The translations under genes and the position numbers were made by a program. DNA of 64,000 nucleotides from Bacillus sp. FSL K6-3431 (GTDB lineage Bacteria; Bacillota; Bacilli; Bacillales; Bacillaceae_C). Shown one piece after another: positions 32,241-42,215 of this stretch. The notes under the pieces were generated by a model that did not search any database, was not told the DNA's origin, and saw only the letters and a program-made list of their open reading frames with translations. Position 1 is the first letter of the stretch; every line of letters begins with the position of its first letter. Location: contig NZ_JBBOCT010000001.1 in NCBI RefSeq assembly GCF_038002605.1, positions 4,402,001-4,466,000 of the forward strand, written 5' to 3'.

Positions 32241-32761
32241 ATGACAAAATTTAATTTAGAACAAAAATTAGAGGCTGTAATTAAGTATCAAAATGATTTT
32301 GAAAGTGTAAGGGATTTCGCTAGATCTTTAGGAGCGAATCATGAAATCGTTCGTATGTGGATAAAACAATTTGATTATCACGGTGTAAAAGCATTTGAAA
32401 AAACTATACATCTTACACTTTGCAGTTTAAACTAGACGTACTTAATTATCTGAACGAACATGGGACGTCTCCAAATGATGCTGCAGTCATTTTTAACAAT
32501 TCTTCGCCTGCGCTCATTAGAAAATGGCGAATGCAACTGTGCACAGTCGGAATCGGCGCCCTAAATCAAAAGAAAAAGGGGCGTCCATCCATGAAAAAAG
32601 ACCATCAGAAACAAAGCAAGAAAGCCGCACTAGCTGAAGGATCGGTAGAATCTCTACAGGCAGAATTAGAGCATTTACGTATGGAAAATGCGTATTTAAA
32701 AAAGTTGAATGCCTTAGTTCAAAACAAGGAAAAATCACCAAACAAGACAAAGCACAAGTAG
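32241..32761 (+). pseudogene. IS3 transposase orfA, frameshifted
   Basis: The first frame starts ATG 32241 (TKFNLEQKLEAVIKYQNDFE, a helix-turn-helix) and loses phase near 32400-32412, in a run of A residues. It resumes as YTSYTLQFKLDVLNYLNE, a second helix-turn-helix, then KKGRPSMKK and a leucine-zipper-like EELEHLRMENAYLKK-type helix. OrfA binds the IS ends. The lost base makes it nonfunctional. Confidence 0.8.
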
Positions 32762-33601
32762 TCTTTGAATTAGGGCATGAGTTTACGGTGAAATCATTAG
32801 TTAAACTGGCTGGGATTCCACGCAGTACGTACTACGATTTAGTGGAAAGAATGAATCGTCCTGATCCAGATACCGATTTAAAAGTGACAATTAAAGCGAT
32901 CTATGACGAACATGAAGGACGCTATGGCTATCATCGTATTCGTGATGAGTTAGCGAACCGTGGACAGCAAGTGAACCATAAAAAAGTACAGCGGATTATG
33001 AAGGAATTGGGCTTGAAATGCCAGGTGCGCATTAAAAAATATCGCTCATACTAAGGAGCGGTTGGCAAGATTGCTCCCAATATTTTGAACCGCCAATTTA
33101 CAGCCGAAAAGCCAAATGAGAAATGGGTGACGGATATAACGGAGTTTAAATTATTTGGGGAAAAGCTCTATCTTTCGCCTGTTTTAGACTTATTTAACGG
33201 CGAAATTATTACCTATACAATCGGTTCCAGACCAACTTATTCCCTTGTTTCAGAGATGTTAGACATGGCTTTTAACCGCTTGTCTGAAGAAGACGAACTC
33301 CTGATACATTCGGATCAAGGCTGGCATTACCAAAATGAAGCAATATCGTTATGCCTTAAAAGAACGCGGGATTACACAAAGCATGTCACGAAAAGGAAAC
33401 TGTTATGATAATTCTGTGATGGAGAATTTTTTTGGAATCATGAAATCGGAGTTCCTCTATTTCAAGGAATTTAAAAGCGTAGAGCATTTTAAAGTAGAGT
33501 TAGAAAAATATATAAATTACTATAACAACAAACGAATCAAGGCAAAATTAAAAGGTATGAGCCCGGTGCAATACCGGACTCATACCTTACAAGCCGCCTA
33601 A
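32701..33601 (+). pseudogene. IS3 transposase orfB (DDE), stop codon and frameshift
   Basis: Read by -1 frameshift from orfA, it has the HTH_21 region (SRSTYYDLV-like, YDEHEGRYGYHRIRDEL) and the integrase core with D in WVTDITEF, D in SPVLDLF and E in [18 protein letters not shown] at 33052-33054 replaces a sense codon after KYRSY, and one extra A near 33333 shifts the frame after HSDQGWHYQ. The catalytic triad can still be read, but the protein cannot be made. Confidence 0.85.
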
Positions 33602-33823
33602 TGAAATAACGTGTCTAACTTTTAGGGGTCACTTCATTTGAGGCTGGCTGTTTTCCTATTAAGCACCAGAACTAAATGGTATTACATCCGCATCAAGACC
33701 CATAAAATTAAAGGACAGTTTCAGCGGCAAATTCTTTGTTAGAATGCACTTTTTATCCTTACTTATATAATTGATAAATGAATTAATATTATTCGTGTAA
33801 TGAAATAGTTAGAGATTTCACCC

Positions 33824-33854
33824 TTGACTTGGAGTCAGCTCGAGGTTATAGAAT
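33824..33854 (+). promoter_or_regulatory. MerR-type promoter
   Basis: TTGACT (33824-33829) and TAGAAT (33849-33854) are 19 bp apart. The spacer holds the dyad CTTGGAGT/GCTCGAGG, typical for MerR activators of the SoxR/AdhR kind. It drives the broken merR gene and the dehydrogenase. Confidence 0.6.
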
Positions 33855-33889
33855 GAAGTTCAGCCGACCTGAGAGGAAGAGATGCTAAG

Positions 33890-34273
33890 GTGAGTGATAC
33901 GTTCACAATAAAAGAAATGTCGCAGATAAGCGGTTTGAGTGAGGATACTATTCGCTACTATGAGAAAATTCGACTTCTCCCACAAGCCAAACGAAAAGAT
34001 AATGGGCATCGGTACTATGGCTTAACTGATAAAGACATCATGCTTTTAATTACATGTTTGAAAAAGACAGGAATGACACTAGACGAGATAAAGCCATTTT
34101 TGTCTCTTCCATATGATGTAAACGTTCAATTGGATGATAATTTAAAAGGTCTTCTGCAAAGTCACAAGAAAAAAGTCGAAGTTTAAATCAAAGAAATGCA
34201 AAAAGTTTTGGAACTCATTAATTATAAATTAGAAAATAATGAAAACTTCGGGAAAGTACCTTACACCAAATAA
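33890..34273 (+). pseudogene. MerR family regulator, split by a stop codon
   Basis: The frame from GTG 33890 encodes a MerR helix-turn-helix (FTIKEMSQISGLSEDTIRYY, RKDNGHRYYGLTDKDI). After 98 residues a TAA at 34184-34186 interrupts it. The same frame then continues with IKEMQKVLELINYKLENN to a second TAA at 34271. The lost part is the dimerisation helix, so activity is doubtful. It probably regulated the SDR gene 18 bp downstream, as AdhR-type regulators do. Confidence 0.75.
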
Positions 34274-34291
34274 AACATGGAGGCATGCTAA

Positions 34292-35140
34292 ATGCATTCT
34301 AAAAAGCAAAATACGATAGCTCTTGTTACAGGCGCAAAGTCTGGAGTTGGTTTCGAATTAACAAAACGATTGCTTTCTGAAGGAATGCAAGTAATCGCTT
34401 TAATTCGATCTGAATTTCAGAGTGGCGATAGTCTTATTCAAGAATCTCTAGAGACTAATAACCTTCGAGTCTATAAAGCGGATTTAAGCGACTTCAAAAG
34501 TTTGAAAGCAGCGCTGAAGGATATCAAATCGAGCGAAGAACGAATAGATTTGATTTTTAATAATGCAGGTGTTATGCCTGAGAAGATAACATACTCCAGC
34601 CAGGGACGGGAAATGCAATTTGAGATACATGCTGTAGTTCCTTATATCATCTTTATGGAATTAAGAGAACTACTGTTAAACGGAGGGATGAAAACAATTG
34701 TCAATACTTCTTCCAATACTTTGCTGATGGTGAAACAATTTGAACTAGAGACGCTGGAGAAACCGACCAAATTCAAAAAATTACTTGGCGGGTATGCAAC
34801 TTCTAAACTAGCTCTTTCTCTATGGACGCAAGCAGCATCACAGACAGATTTTGCAGAAGGTATCGAAATAAGGAGTGTTTGCCCAGGACCAAATAAAACT
34901 CCAATGAGCGGAAGTTCAGGCATGCCTATATTTATGATTCCCATTCAGAATTTATTCTTTTCCCCTCCAAGCACGGGGGCAGCACGTCTATATGAGGCAG
35001 CATTCGGAGAATTTAAAGGTAAAACGGGCGTCTTCCTCAACAAGGGAAAAATTACTCCTATAAAATTTATACAAAAAAGTCAGAGTGTTTTAGAAAAAGT
35101 AGATTCTATTTATAAGCTGGATTATATTAGAAGTAGATGA
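34292..35140 (+). CDS. Short-chain dehydrogenase/reductase
   Basis: The 282-residue protein starts at ATG 34292 after TGGAGGC. It has a classical SDR core: NAD(P) site TGAKSGVG (13-20), NNAG (about 91-94), catalytic serine in TIVNTSSNT and YATSK (Tyr and Lys of the triad), and PGPNKTPMSG after the substrate loop. The arginine after the second strand favours NADPH. The substrate is unknown. It is adjacent to a MerR-type promoter, suggesting aldehyde or electrophile stress. Confidence 0.85.
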   Translation: MHSKKQNTIALVTGAKSGVGFELTKRLLSEGMQVIALIRSEFQSGDSLIQESLETNNLRVYKADLSDFKSLKAALKDIKSSEERIDLIFNNAGVMPEKITYSSQGREMQFEIHAVVPYIIFMELRELLLNGGMKTIVNTSSNTLLMVKQFELETLEKPTKFKKLLGGYATSKLALSLWTQAASQTDFAEGIEIRSVCPGPNKTPMSGSSGMPIFMIPIQNLFFSPPSTGAARLYEAAFGEFKGKTGVFLNKGKITPIKFIQKSQSVLEKVDSIYKLDYIRSR

Positions 35141-35784
35141 TTCAGTAAGTGACAACATTAACTTATTAATCGTTGCATAAGGTCAATCCTAAAAACGTAA
35201 CTCTAGATAATCAGGGACCCTGGACATTTAAAAAGTGTGCAAATAGCGATTCTTAATAACAATGAAGAGAAGATTAAGCGTGATGCGAATTCTATGTTCT
35301 CCCATGATTGCTTAATGAATAAGACGTCAGACGTACATTTCGCAAATTGGAATTACTCGTATCTTCGTACGGATTCACTTCATTCGACCAGTTATGATCG
35401 GTCTTGCCAATAATTTTTATTAAACCTTTTAATTGAACAATAAAAAGTGAAGCCCCTTCTTTCGTTGGCACACAACGTTCGAATGGGTTTTCTTTATCTA
35501 TTTATGTAGATTAAGTTTTTTAGAACAAGGGGAAATATGGTAATAGGTTTATTTTTAAAAAGGAAATACAAACAGCAGAAGGAATAAATATTATTGATCC
35601 TATTACGATTGTACATAATCTAATGGATGAAATGATGTTCCTGAATGAGTTTTATAGAAAATATATGAGAATCATAAAATGAATAATTCGCGAAGAATTC
35701 ATATATGTTATTGTTAAGAAGTAATGGTGGGACAAGGAACTTGACCACATATATTAGAAAACATGAAGTAGAGGTATATATAAT
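35141..35784. other. Intergenic stretch with two relics
   Basis: On the minus strand, 35497-35292 is open and protein-like (FERCVPTKEGASLFIVQLKG, IIGKTDHNWSNEVNPYEDT) without a start. On the plus strand, about 35535-35681 reads in two frames (MVIGLFLKRKYKQQ, then GINIIDPITIVHNLMDEMMF). Both look like remnants of lost genes that I cannot assign. Confidence 0.35.
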
Positions 35785-38166
35785 ATGGATGAAGAGCTAA
35801 TAAAAAATGCCGATGCATGCTATCGGCTTGCTGAGCAGAAGGCTGCTCAGTATTTTCAATCCCTTTATGTGCAAGTTATAGACAAGACCTATGTTCCTAC
35901 TTTAACAAAAGATATAAAATTATGGAAATACAACCATATTCATCATTCATTATTATCTCTTTTTTCGCGTGGAAAAAGAACCCCTGATTCGCAAGAGTAT
36001 TACAATTATATTCGATGGTTGGATTACGCAGGCAAACTAGATAATTACCTAGATCGAAGCGTCTCCTATATTTACATGCGTGATTTAGGTAAAGCCCTGA
36101 ACTCAACTGACACACAGATCAGGGTTGGACGAATGGTTGACAGTTTAAAAAAACATCTGATTCATTCCACGGCAGCAGACCGAGGTGACAGAACTGAAAC
36201 GATCAGTATGGCTGGGTTATACCGGATAGCCCAGAAGGAAGGTATTGAATCCACCATGATCTGGGTGATAAACAAACTAAAGACTGTATCCTCCAATATT
36301 CCAAAAGGGATGGATGCTGAGCAAGCCCAACGAAAACTAATCAAAGTCATTGCCGGGGTAATCATGCACGAGGTTGAAGAGATGAACGATGAGATATCTG
36401 CTGAAGAACGTGCTCAAAAACTTGATGAAGCTATTAGGCTTGGGTATTCCTATGGTTTGACATATCCCTTTATTGACGATCTTCTAGATGCCAAAATCTT
36501 ATCCGCTAAAGAGGAAAAGCAATATTCCGATTTAATACGTACCACGCTTATCACAGGAACTGTACCGGAATTGGGTGAGTGGACTGGAAATAACATGGAT
36601 CTGATCCAATATATTCATTCAGAACTTCGAGATGCCTTTGAGTATATTAATGCACATCAGCGACAAGAGACGAGGAAAAAGTTTGCTGAGCAATGTTATG
36701 TATTTTTTAATTCACAGGAAGTAGACCGTAAGAAGGATCTATCCAATGCGAATTACACCAATGAAGAGCTTTATATACCCGTCATTTTAAAATCCTCTTC
36801 TTCACGATTGATTGTCCGTTCAGTAATAAGTGCTTCAGGGGATGAAGGATTTGACAACAGAACATTCTTCTACGGTATTTATAACCAGTTGGCTGATGAT
36901 TTTGCAGATATGTTTGATGACATGAAGAATGGTGCGGTAACGCCCTATACCTACTATATGAAATATCATGATAAACGCCCGGATCTTATAAATCCTTTTG
37001 AATTATATTGGACGGTCATTTCCAATTTGATCCATAACGTATATCATTCAGATGCCAAATCCTGCGAGTTGATTCTGGATCGAGCAATAAACGGATTGAA
37101 ACGGTTTAAAGAACGAATGGGAACTAAAAAATATAACGAAGTTATGGAGCTATTTGCTTCTGGAAATCCAAAATTCAATAAAGTCATCCAAAATGTAGTT
37201 CGGAAAGCGGATGATGTCGATTTTTTTGATAAACTGCTCCGAGACCATATGATTACCATTCTAAAAAATGAACGGAAGGAGCAGGAAGACTTTTTAAATA
37301 CGGTCGAAACCGTACGTAATAAGATCAACAACATCTTAATAATCCCTAAAATCGAGAATGATTCTTTGATGGAAGAGCCATTGATTGATGCGGCAAATTA
37401 CAGTTTGGAAGGTGACGGAAAGCGAATCCGGCCAATAGTTACTTGGGTTATGGGCGTTAACGAATATGGAATAAAAAGTTCAGCAATCGTACCACTTTTG
37501 AAATCATTAGAATATATGCATACGGCATCCCTAATCTTTGATGATCTACCATCCCAGGATAATGCGTCCATTCGTAGGGGGCGTCCAACTCTACATCAGG
37601 TGTATAACACTGCTATAGCAGAATTAACCGGCCTCTTTCTGACTCAGAAGGCAATCTGGGAACAAGCATCTCTTGACCAGTTTGATTCGAAAACTGTGCT
37701 TAACTTGGTTCAATACTCAGCCAAGGTGACAGGGGATATGTGTATGGGACAGGCGATGGATTTGGATTCCAAAGGGCAACAATTGACACTGGAACAATTG
37801 AATATGATGAGCTTTTATAAAACTGGGTTAGCATTCGAGGCATCCCTCATAATGCCTGCAATTCTCGCCCATGCGAAGGATTTAGAAATGGAAGCTTTAA
37901 AAAAGTTCGCCTATCATGCCGGCATTGCTTTTCAGATTAAAGATGACTTGCTTGATGTTGAAGGAGATTTGATCTTACTCGGAAAATCGATTGGAAAAGA
38001 TGCTGAAAACAACAATTCGACATTTGTGTCAATCCTTGGAGTTGTTGGCGCCAGAAAAGAGATGTGGGAACATTACTGCCTTGCGATAGAAGCGTTGCAA
38101 GAGGTGCCACGCAATACCACTTTTCTGAAGCAATTATTAAAGTATATTGTGAACCGGGACCATTAA
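35785..38166 (+). CDS. Two-domain class I isoprenoid synthase: N-terminal terpene-synthase-like domain fused to a prenyl diphosphate synthase
   Basis: ATG 35785 opens a 793-codon frame. Residues about 500-793 form a complete trans-prenyl diphosphate synthase: GDGKRIRP (543-550), the first Asp-rich motif DDLPSQD (586-592), RRGRPT (597-602), QAMDLD (656-661) and the second Asp-rich motif DDLLD (720-724) with KSIGKD after it. Four-residue spacing within DDLPSQD fits a short-chain bacterial enzyme making C15-C20 chains from isopentenyl and allylic diphosphates. The first 490 residues are also all-helical and carry DDLLD (231-235) and DDFAD (371-375), metal-binding-type motifs of class I terpenoid enzymes. 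I infer that one domain makes a prenyl diphosphate and the other converts it. It stands alone, followed 36 bp later by fosB. Confidence 0.8.
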   Translation: MDEELIKNADACYRLAEQKAAQYFQSLYVQVIDKTYVPTLTKDIKLWKYNHIHHSLLSLFSRGKRTPDSQEYYNYIRWLDYAGKLDNYLDRSVSYIYMRDLGKALNSTDTQIRVGRMVDSLKKHLIHSTAADRGDRTETISMAGLYRIAQKEGIESTMIWVINKLKTVSSNIPKGMDAEQAQRKLIKVIAGVIMHEVEEMNDEISAEERAQKLDEAIRLGYSYGLTYPFIDDLLDAKILSAKEEKQYSDLIRTTLITGTVPELGEWTGNNMDLIQYIHSELRDAFEYINAHQRQETRKKFAEQCYVFFNSQEVDRKKDLSNANYTNEELYIPVILKSSSSRLIVRSVISASGDEGFDNRTFFYGIYNQLADDFADMFDDMKNGAVTPYTYYMKYHDKRPDLINPFELYWTVISNLIHNVYHSDAKSCELILDRAINGLKRFKERMGTKKYNEVMELFASGNPKFNKVIQNVVRKADDVDFFDKLLRDHMITILKNERKEQEDFLNTVETVRNKINNILIIPKIENDSLMEEPLIDAANYSLEGDGKRIRPIVTWVMGVNEYGIKSSAIVPLLKSLEYMHTASLIFDDLPSQDNASIRRGRPTLHQVYNTAIAELTGLFLTQKAIWEQASLDQFDSKTVLNLVQYSAKVTGDMCMGQAMDLDSKGQQLTLEQLNMMSFYKTGLAFEASLIMPAILAHAKDLEMEALKKFAYHAGIAFQIKDDLLDVEGDLILLGKSIGKDAENNNSTFVSILGVVGARKEMWEHYCLAIEALQEVPRNTTFLKQLLKYIVNRDH

Positions 38167-38202
38167 GAATTTGTTATACCTGTATATAATTGAGGTGATA
38201 CG

Positions 38203-38625
38203 GTGTCTGTAAAAGGTTTAAATCATTTTTTATTTTCTGTGTCTAATTTAGAGAACTCTATTGAGTTTTATAAAAATGTGTTTGATGCAAAGTTGTTAGT
38301 TAAAGGTAGAACTACTGCTTATTTTGATTTAGATGGTATGTGGCTTGCTCTTAATGAAGAAAAAGATATTCCTCGTAATGAAATAAGCCAATCATACACA
38401 CATATAGCTTTTTCAATTGAAGAGACAGAATTTGATTATATGTATGAGAAATTAAAGCAATTGAACGTAAACATCCTATTGGGACGTCAAAGAGACAAAA
38501 GAGATAAAAAGTCAATTTACTTTATTGACCCAGATGGTCATAAGTTTGAATTTCATACGGGTACTTTAGAAGATAGACTGGAATATTATAAACAAGAAAA
38601 AGCACATATGGAGTTTGATGATTAA
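38203..38625 (+). CDS. fosB: FosB metallothiol transferase (fosfomycin resistance)
   Basis: The start is GTG 38203 after TGAGGTGA. The 140-residue protein is a VOC-fold FosB: metal ligands H8 (GLNHFLF), H67 (YTHIAF) and E116 (HKFEFHTG) are all present, as are the K-x-x-R-D-K-K loop and the DPDGHK motif. It opens the fosfomycin epoxide with a thiol such as bacillithiol. Length and C-terminus ([14 protein letters not shown]) match FosB rather than FosA. A terminator follows. Confidence 0.92.
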   Translation: MSVKGLNHFLFSVSNLENSIEFYKNVFDAKLLVKGRTTAYFDLDGMWLALNEEKDIPRNEISQSYTHIAFSIEETEFDYMYEKLKQLNVNILLGRQRDKRDKKSIYFIDPDGHKFEFHTGTLEDRLEYYKQEKAHMEFDD

Positions 38626-38710
38626 CGGATTTCTCTTTAACAGATGTTATTGCAAAATGGACACGAAAATGATCAATTTTTTATATGTGAATAAACCGAT
38701 TGAATAATAT

Positions 38711-38759
38711 AAGAGTATGTTTTGATCAGTCTTTATTCAAAATATACTCTTTCTATTTT
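38711..38759 (+). terminator. Intrinsic terminator
   Basis: AGAGTAT and ATACTCT, extended by TTTTGA/TCAAAA, form a stem around a T-rich loop and are followed by TTTCTATTTTT. Confidence 0.75.
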
Positions 38760-38988
38760 TCCTTACATAAGATTATTAGTATTAATGCAACCAACCTTTA
38801 ATTCAAAACATTTACCAACAATAAACTTGGTTAAAAAATAGATACATTCCTTTTAAACAGACTAGGTAGGAGAGTAGTATAAGAATATTTTTAATAGTTC
38901 GGCTAGTTTTGGGATAATTCTGATGTTAAAACTCAAATTTTCGTGTAAAATTACAAAGATATCCCATCTTAGAGAGGAGCATGGCCTG

Positions 38989-40341
38989 GTGATAAAAGAC
39001 ATGACAGAGGGCCGCCCGCTTAAACTAATATTTGCGTTTACAATGCCAATGTTGATCGGCGGAGTGTTTCAACAGTTTTATAATGTGGCGGACACCTTGA
39101 TTGTAGGAAACTTTGTAGGATCTCGTGCTCTTGCTGCTGTAGGTGCTACAGGTTCCACTTTATTTTTTATACTTTCTCTTACTTTGGGGCTTACAAATGC
39201 TTTTTCTATTGTGATGTCCCAGTACTTTGGTGCTAAAAATGAAGAAATGGTCCGAAAAACAATGGTCAGTTCTATTTACATCACAATGCTATGCATAATT
39301 GTATTGTGTTTTGTGGGGATATTTGGAGCTAGATCGCTTATGGAATTATTGAAAACGCCACCTGACATTATCAACGATGCCACTCTATACATTCAAATTT
39401 GTGTTGGTGGTAGTGTGGGATTACTTATTTATAACGGTGCTGCTGCAGTTCTTCGGGCAGTTGGTGATAGTAGAACGCCTTTATACTTTTTAATTCTTTC
39501 TTCTATTCTAAACGTATTATTAGATTTACTATTTGTAATCGTTTTCGATATGGCAGTAATGGGTGTAGCAATAGCAACAGTGATAGCCCAGGTTATTTCT
39601 GCTGTACTTTGTGTAATTTATATATACAAAAAGTTTCATATTTTTCGCGTATCACGTTCAGAATGGGGCTTGCATTGGGGAAATATCGGATTGATTTCTA
39701 AAATTGGCGTGCCCATGGGGTTACAAAGTTTGTTAATATCTATTGGTGAAATGGCCGTCACAGGAGTTGTGAACGCTTATGGAACGAATGCAGTTGCAGC
39801 TTATACAACTAGTTTGAGAGTGCAACAGTTTGCTACTCTTGCCTATCTTAATATTGCCCAAGCATTTGCCACCTTTGCCGCACAAAATCTAGGTGCTAAG
39901 AAGCCGGCACGGATACAAGATGCTTTTAAAAAGGTTGCACTTATTACGGTTGGTCTAAGTATTTTTTCTTCGATATTGATCTTCCTGTTTGGAGATGTAA
40001 TTATAAGATGGTTTATTTCTGATCAAGATTCCCATCTTGAAACAATAGTAGAAATGTCCGGAGAATTCTTGCTTATCAGTGCCTGCTTCTTCCCTTTTTT
40101 AGGACTTATATGGCTTTACAACAATACATTGCGTGGGATGGGCGTTGTCACTATTCCATTAATATCAAGTGTTGTTGAGTTAATATCTAAGGTAGGGCTC
40201 TCCTTATTACTTGGGATGATGTTTGGCTATATTGGTGTATGGTATGCAGGGCCAATCGGATGGGCGCTTGGATTAATCCCGTCTTTTTTTGAATATCATA
40301 GTGGCAGATGGAAACGCTTGGCTGATCGGATTGTAGGGTAG
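38989..40341 (+). CDS. MATE family efflux transporter
   Basis: GTG 38989 follows GAGAGGAGC. An upstream in-frame ATG (38923) would add residues not seen in the family. The 450-residue protein has twelve helices in two MATE halves. The N-terminal half has DMTEGRPLKLIFAFTMPML, FQQFYNVADTLIVGNFVG and GAAAVLRAVGDSRTPLYF. The second half has GVPMGLQSLLISIGEMAVTG and LAYLNIAQAFATFAAQNLGA. Such pumps export cationic drugs or natural products using sodium or proton gradients. It follows fosB, so the region is resistance-like. Confidence 0.9.
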   Translation: MIKDMTEGRPLKLIFAFTMPMLIGGVFQQFYNVADTLIVGNFVGSRALAAVGATGSTLFFILSLTLGLTNAFSIVMSQYFGAKNEEMVRKTMVSSIYITMLCIIVLCFVGIFGARSLMELLKTPPDIINDATLYIQICVGGSVGLLIYNGAAAVLRAVGDSRTPLYFLILSSILNVLLDLLFVIVFDMAVMGVAIATVIAQVISAVLCVIYIYKKFHIFRVSRSEWGLHWGNIGLISKIGVPMGLQSLLISIGEMAVTGVVNAYGTNAVAAYTTSLRVQQFATLAYLNIAQAFATFAAQNLGAKKPARIQDAFKKVALITVGLSIFSSILIFLFGDVIIRWFISDQDSHLETIVEMSGEFLLISACFFPFLGLIWLYNNTLRGMGVVTIPLISSVVELISKVGLSLLLGMMFGYIGVWYAGPIGWALGLIPSFFEYHSGRWKRLADRIVG

Positions 40342-40558
40342 ATAAGACTATAAATCTTCTATTAGCACAAACTTAAAACAACTTAAACTTTCTAATATTC
40401 ATCTTCACGATAATCAAGGTTAATAGATAGATACACAATCAATATTTTATTTACTAAAATGGAAAGGAATATTATAGATGTTGATTGGAAGAATGACATG
40501 CATGTTGCCAATACTTAATATGAACATCATTCATAATCGATTCGAAGGGGAGTAAAAA

Positions 40559-41932
40559 TTGAAAAGAGAGACAAATAGAAAGTTCGTTGTCATCGCATTA
40601 TTAATTTCAACGTTTCTAACTGCAATAGAAGGAACGATCGTAAGTACAGCCATGCCAAAAATCGTTGGAGATTTGGGTGGCAGTCACTTATATACTTGGG
40701 TAATTTCTGTATACTTATTAGCCGTCGTAATTAGTACCCCTGTTTTTGGGAAAATGGCAGATTTATATGGAAGAAAGCTGATGTTTACGATAGGTACGAT
40801 CGTATTTTTAGTAGGATCCGTACTTTCGGGGCTTTCACAAACGATGGAACAGCTCGTTTTATTCCGCCTAATTCAAGGAATCGGCGGAGGAGCATTAGCA
40901 ACAATACCATTTACAATTATTGGAGATGTTTTTGAATTTAAAATGCGTGCAAAAATGCAAGGATGGATTAGCAGTGTATGGGGAATTGCGGGGATCATTG
41001 GTCCGCTTGCTGGTGGATTTATAGTTGACACGATTTCTTGGCATTGGATCTTTTTTATGAATATTCCTTTCGGGATTATTTCATTAATTTTTTTATGGAC
41101 ATCTTTGCATGAGCAAATAGAAAAGAAAAAGCAAATTATTGATTATGGTGGTATTTTGACGTTTGCAATTTGTATGACCGCCTTTTTATATGCATTAACA
41201 TTATTAAAAGAATATAAACAGGTTACAGGTAATATTTCTATATTATTTATTGTAGCACTCGTGGGACTTTGTTTATTTATTTGGATTGAGGCTAAGGGGA
41301 AAGAGCCAATGTTGCCACTTTCTCTATTTAAAAATAGCTTTATTACAATATCAAATATTGCTGGGTTTTTATTAGGCTTCATCCTTGTAACCGTTACGTT
41401 TTATATTCCATTATGGGTTCAGGGCGTAACGAATTTGAATGCGACCTTTTCCGGGATAGCCATGTTGCCAATGTCACTTACATGGCCACTTGGAGCAGTT
41501 TTTTCGGGGAGATGGATGAGCAGGAAACCAATTGCTCATATTACATTGATAGGTATTGCAGTCATTATCATTGGATGCATCGGCTTAGTATTTTTTCGGA
41601 CTGATACAACGGTGGCATGGATGATGGTCGTCACGGCTATTTTGGGGCTGGGTTTTGGGCTAGCCTTTACAGCATTCACAGTTGCAGTTCAATCATCAGT
41701 AGATTGGAATATGCGTGGAGCGGCAATGGGATCGAATAATTTATTAAGGAATTTAGGACAAGCAATTGGAATTGCCATTTCAGGCTTATGGTTAAGTGAT
41801 GAGTTAAAAGGGCATGCATTAGAGTCAAGTTTGCACACAGTCTTTATTATGTTAGTAGTGCTGGCAGTATGTGCATTTGCTGTAACGGGAATATTACTAA
41901 ATAAAAAAGAAATGGCTCTATCCACTGATTAA
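40559..41932 (+). CDS. MFS drug efflux transporter, DHA2-like 14-helix type
   Basis: The start is TTG 40559 after GAAGGGGAG. The 457-residue protein has the DHA signatures: TAIEGTIVSTAMPKIVGDLG in helix 1 (motif D1), GKMADLYGRKLMFTIG (motif A), RLIQGIGGGA (motif B) and GPLAGGFIVD (motif C, the antiporter motif). Two extra central helices (YGGILTFAICMTAFLYALTL and ILFIVALVGLCLFIW) give 14 in total. It is a proton-coupled multidrug pump. It is separated from the MATE gene by 217 bp with no clear terminator. Confidence 0.88.
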   Translation: MKRETNRKFVVIALLISTFLTAIEGTIVSTAMPKIVGDLGGSHLYTWVISVYLLAVVISTPVFGKMADLYGRKLMFTIGTIVFLVGSVLSGLSQTMEQLVLFRLIQGIGGGALATIPFTIIGDVFEFKMRAKMQGWISSVWGIAGIIGPLAGGFIVDTISWHWIFFMNIPFGIISLIFLWTSLHEQIEKKKQIIDYGGILTFAICMTAFLYALTLLKEYKQVTGNISILFIVALVGLCLFIWIEAKGKEPMLPLSLFKNSFITISNIAGFLLGFILVTVTFYIPLWVQGVTNLNATFSGIAMLPMSLTWPLGAVFSGRWMSRKPIAHITLIGIAVIIIGCIGLVFFRTDTTVAWMMVVTAILGLGFGLAFTAFTVAVQSSVDWNMRGAAMGSNNLLRNLGQAIGIAISGLWLSDELKGHALESSLHTVFIMLVVLAVCAFAVTGILLNKKEMALSTD

Positions 41933-42215
41933 AATAAAAGAATTCAGCTATAAGAGGATCTACTCATAAAAATAATTTGCTTTATAATAATAATCTACAT
42001 ATCTTTTGAGGTCTAAGGGCTTGAGGAACAACTGGGTGATCTTTAGCAGCAAATTGAAATACTTTTAACGTATAGATGAACTCAATAGACAGAGTAATAC
42101 ATCTTATTAAGCAATCGAGGTGCTAATCTACTATTCTAGAAGCTGGGGCACCTTTATTACAAGCAGAAGTTTTTTGCTAATCAAATTAAATTAATTAACA
42201 GCAGGTGAGTATCCA

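Larger units (their letters stand above)
32186..33635 (+). mobile_element. IS3-family insertion sequence, defective (about 1.45 kb)
   Basis: Inverted ends at 32186-32211 and 33610-33635 match at about 20 of 26 positions and both contain GTTAGACAC inward. Between them lie orfA and orfB of an IS3-type transposase with the A AAA AAG slippery site at 32698-32704. The element sits inside a hairpin: AAACAGCC lies just left of it and GGCTGTTT just right. No clear target duplication remains. Confidence 0.85.
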
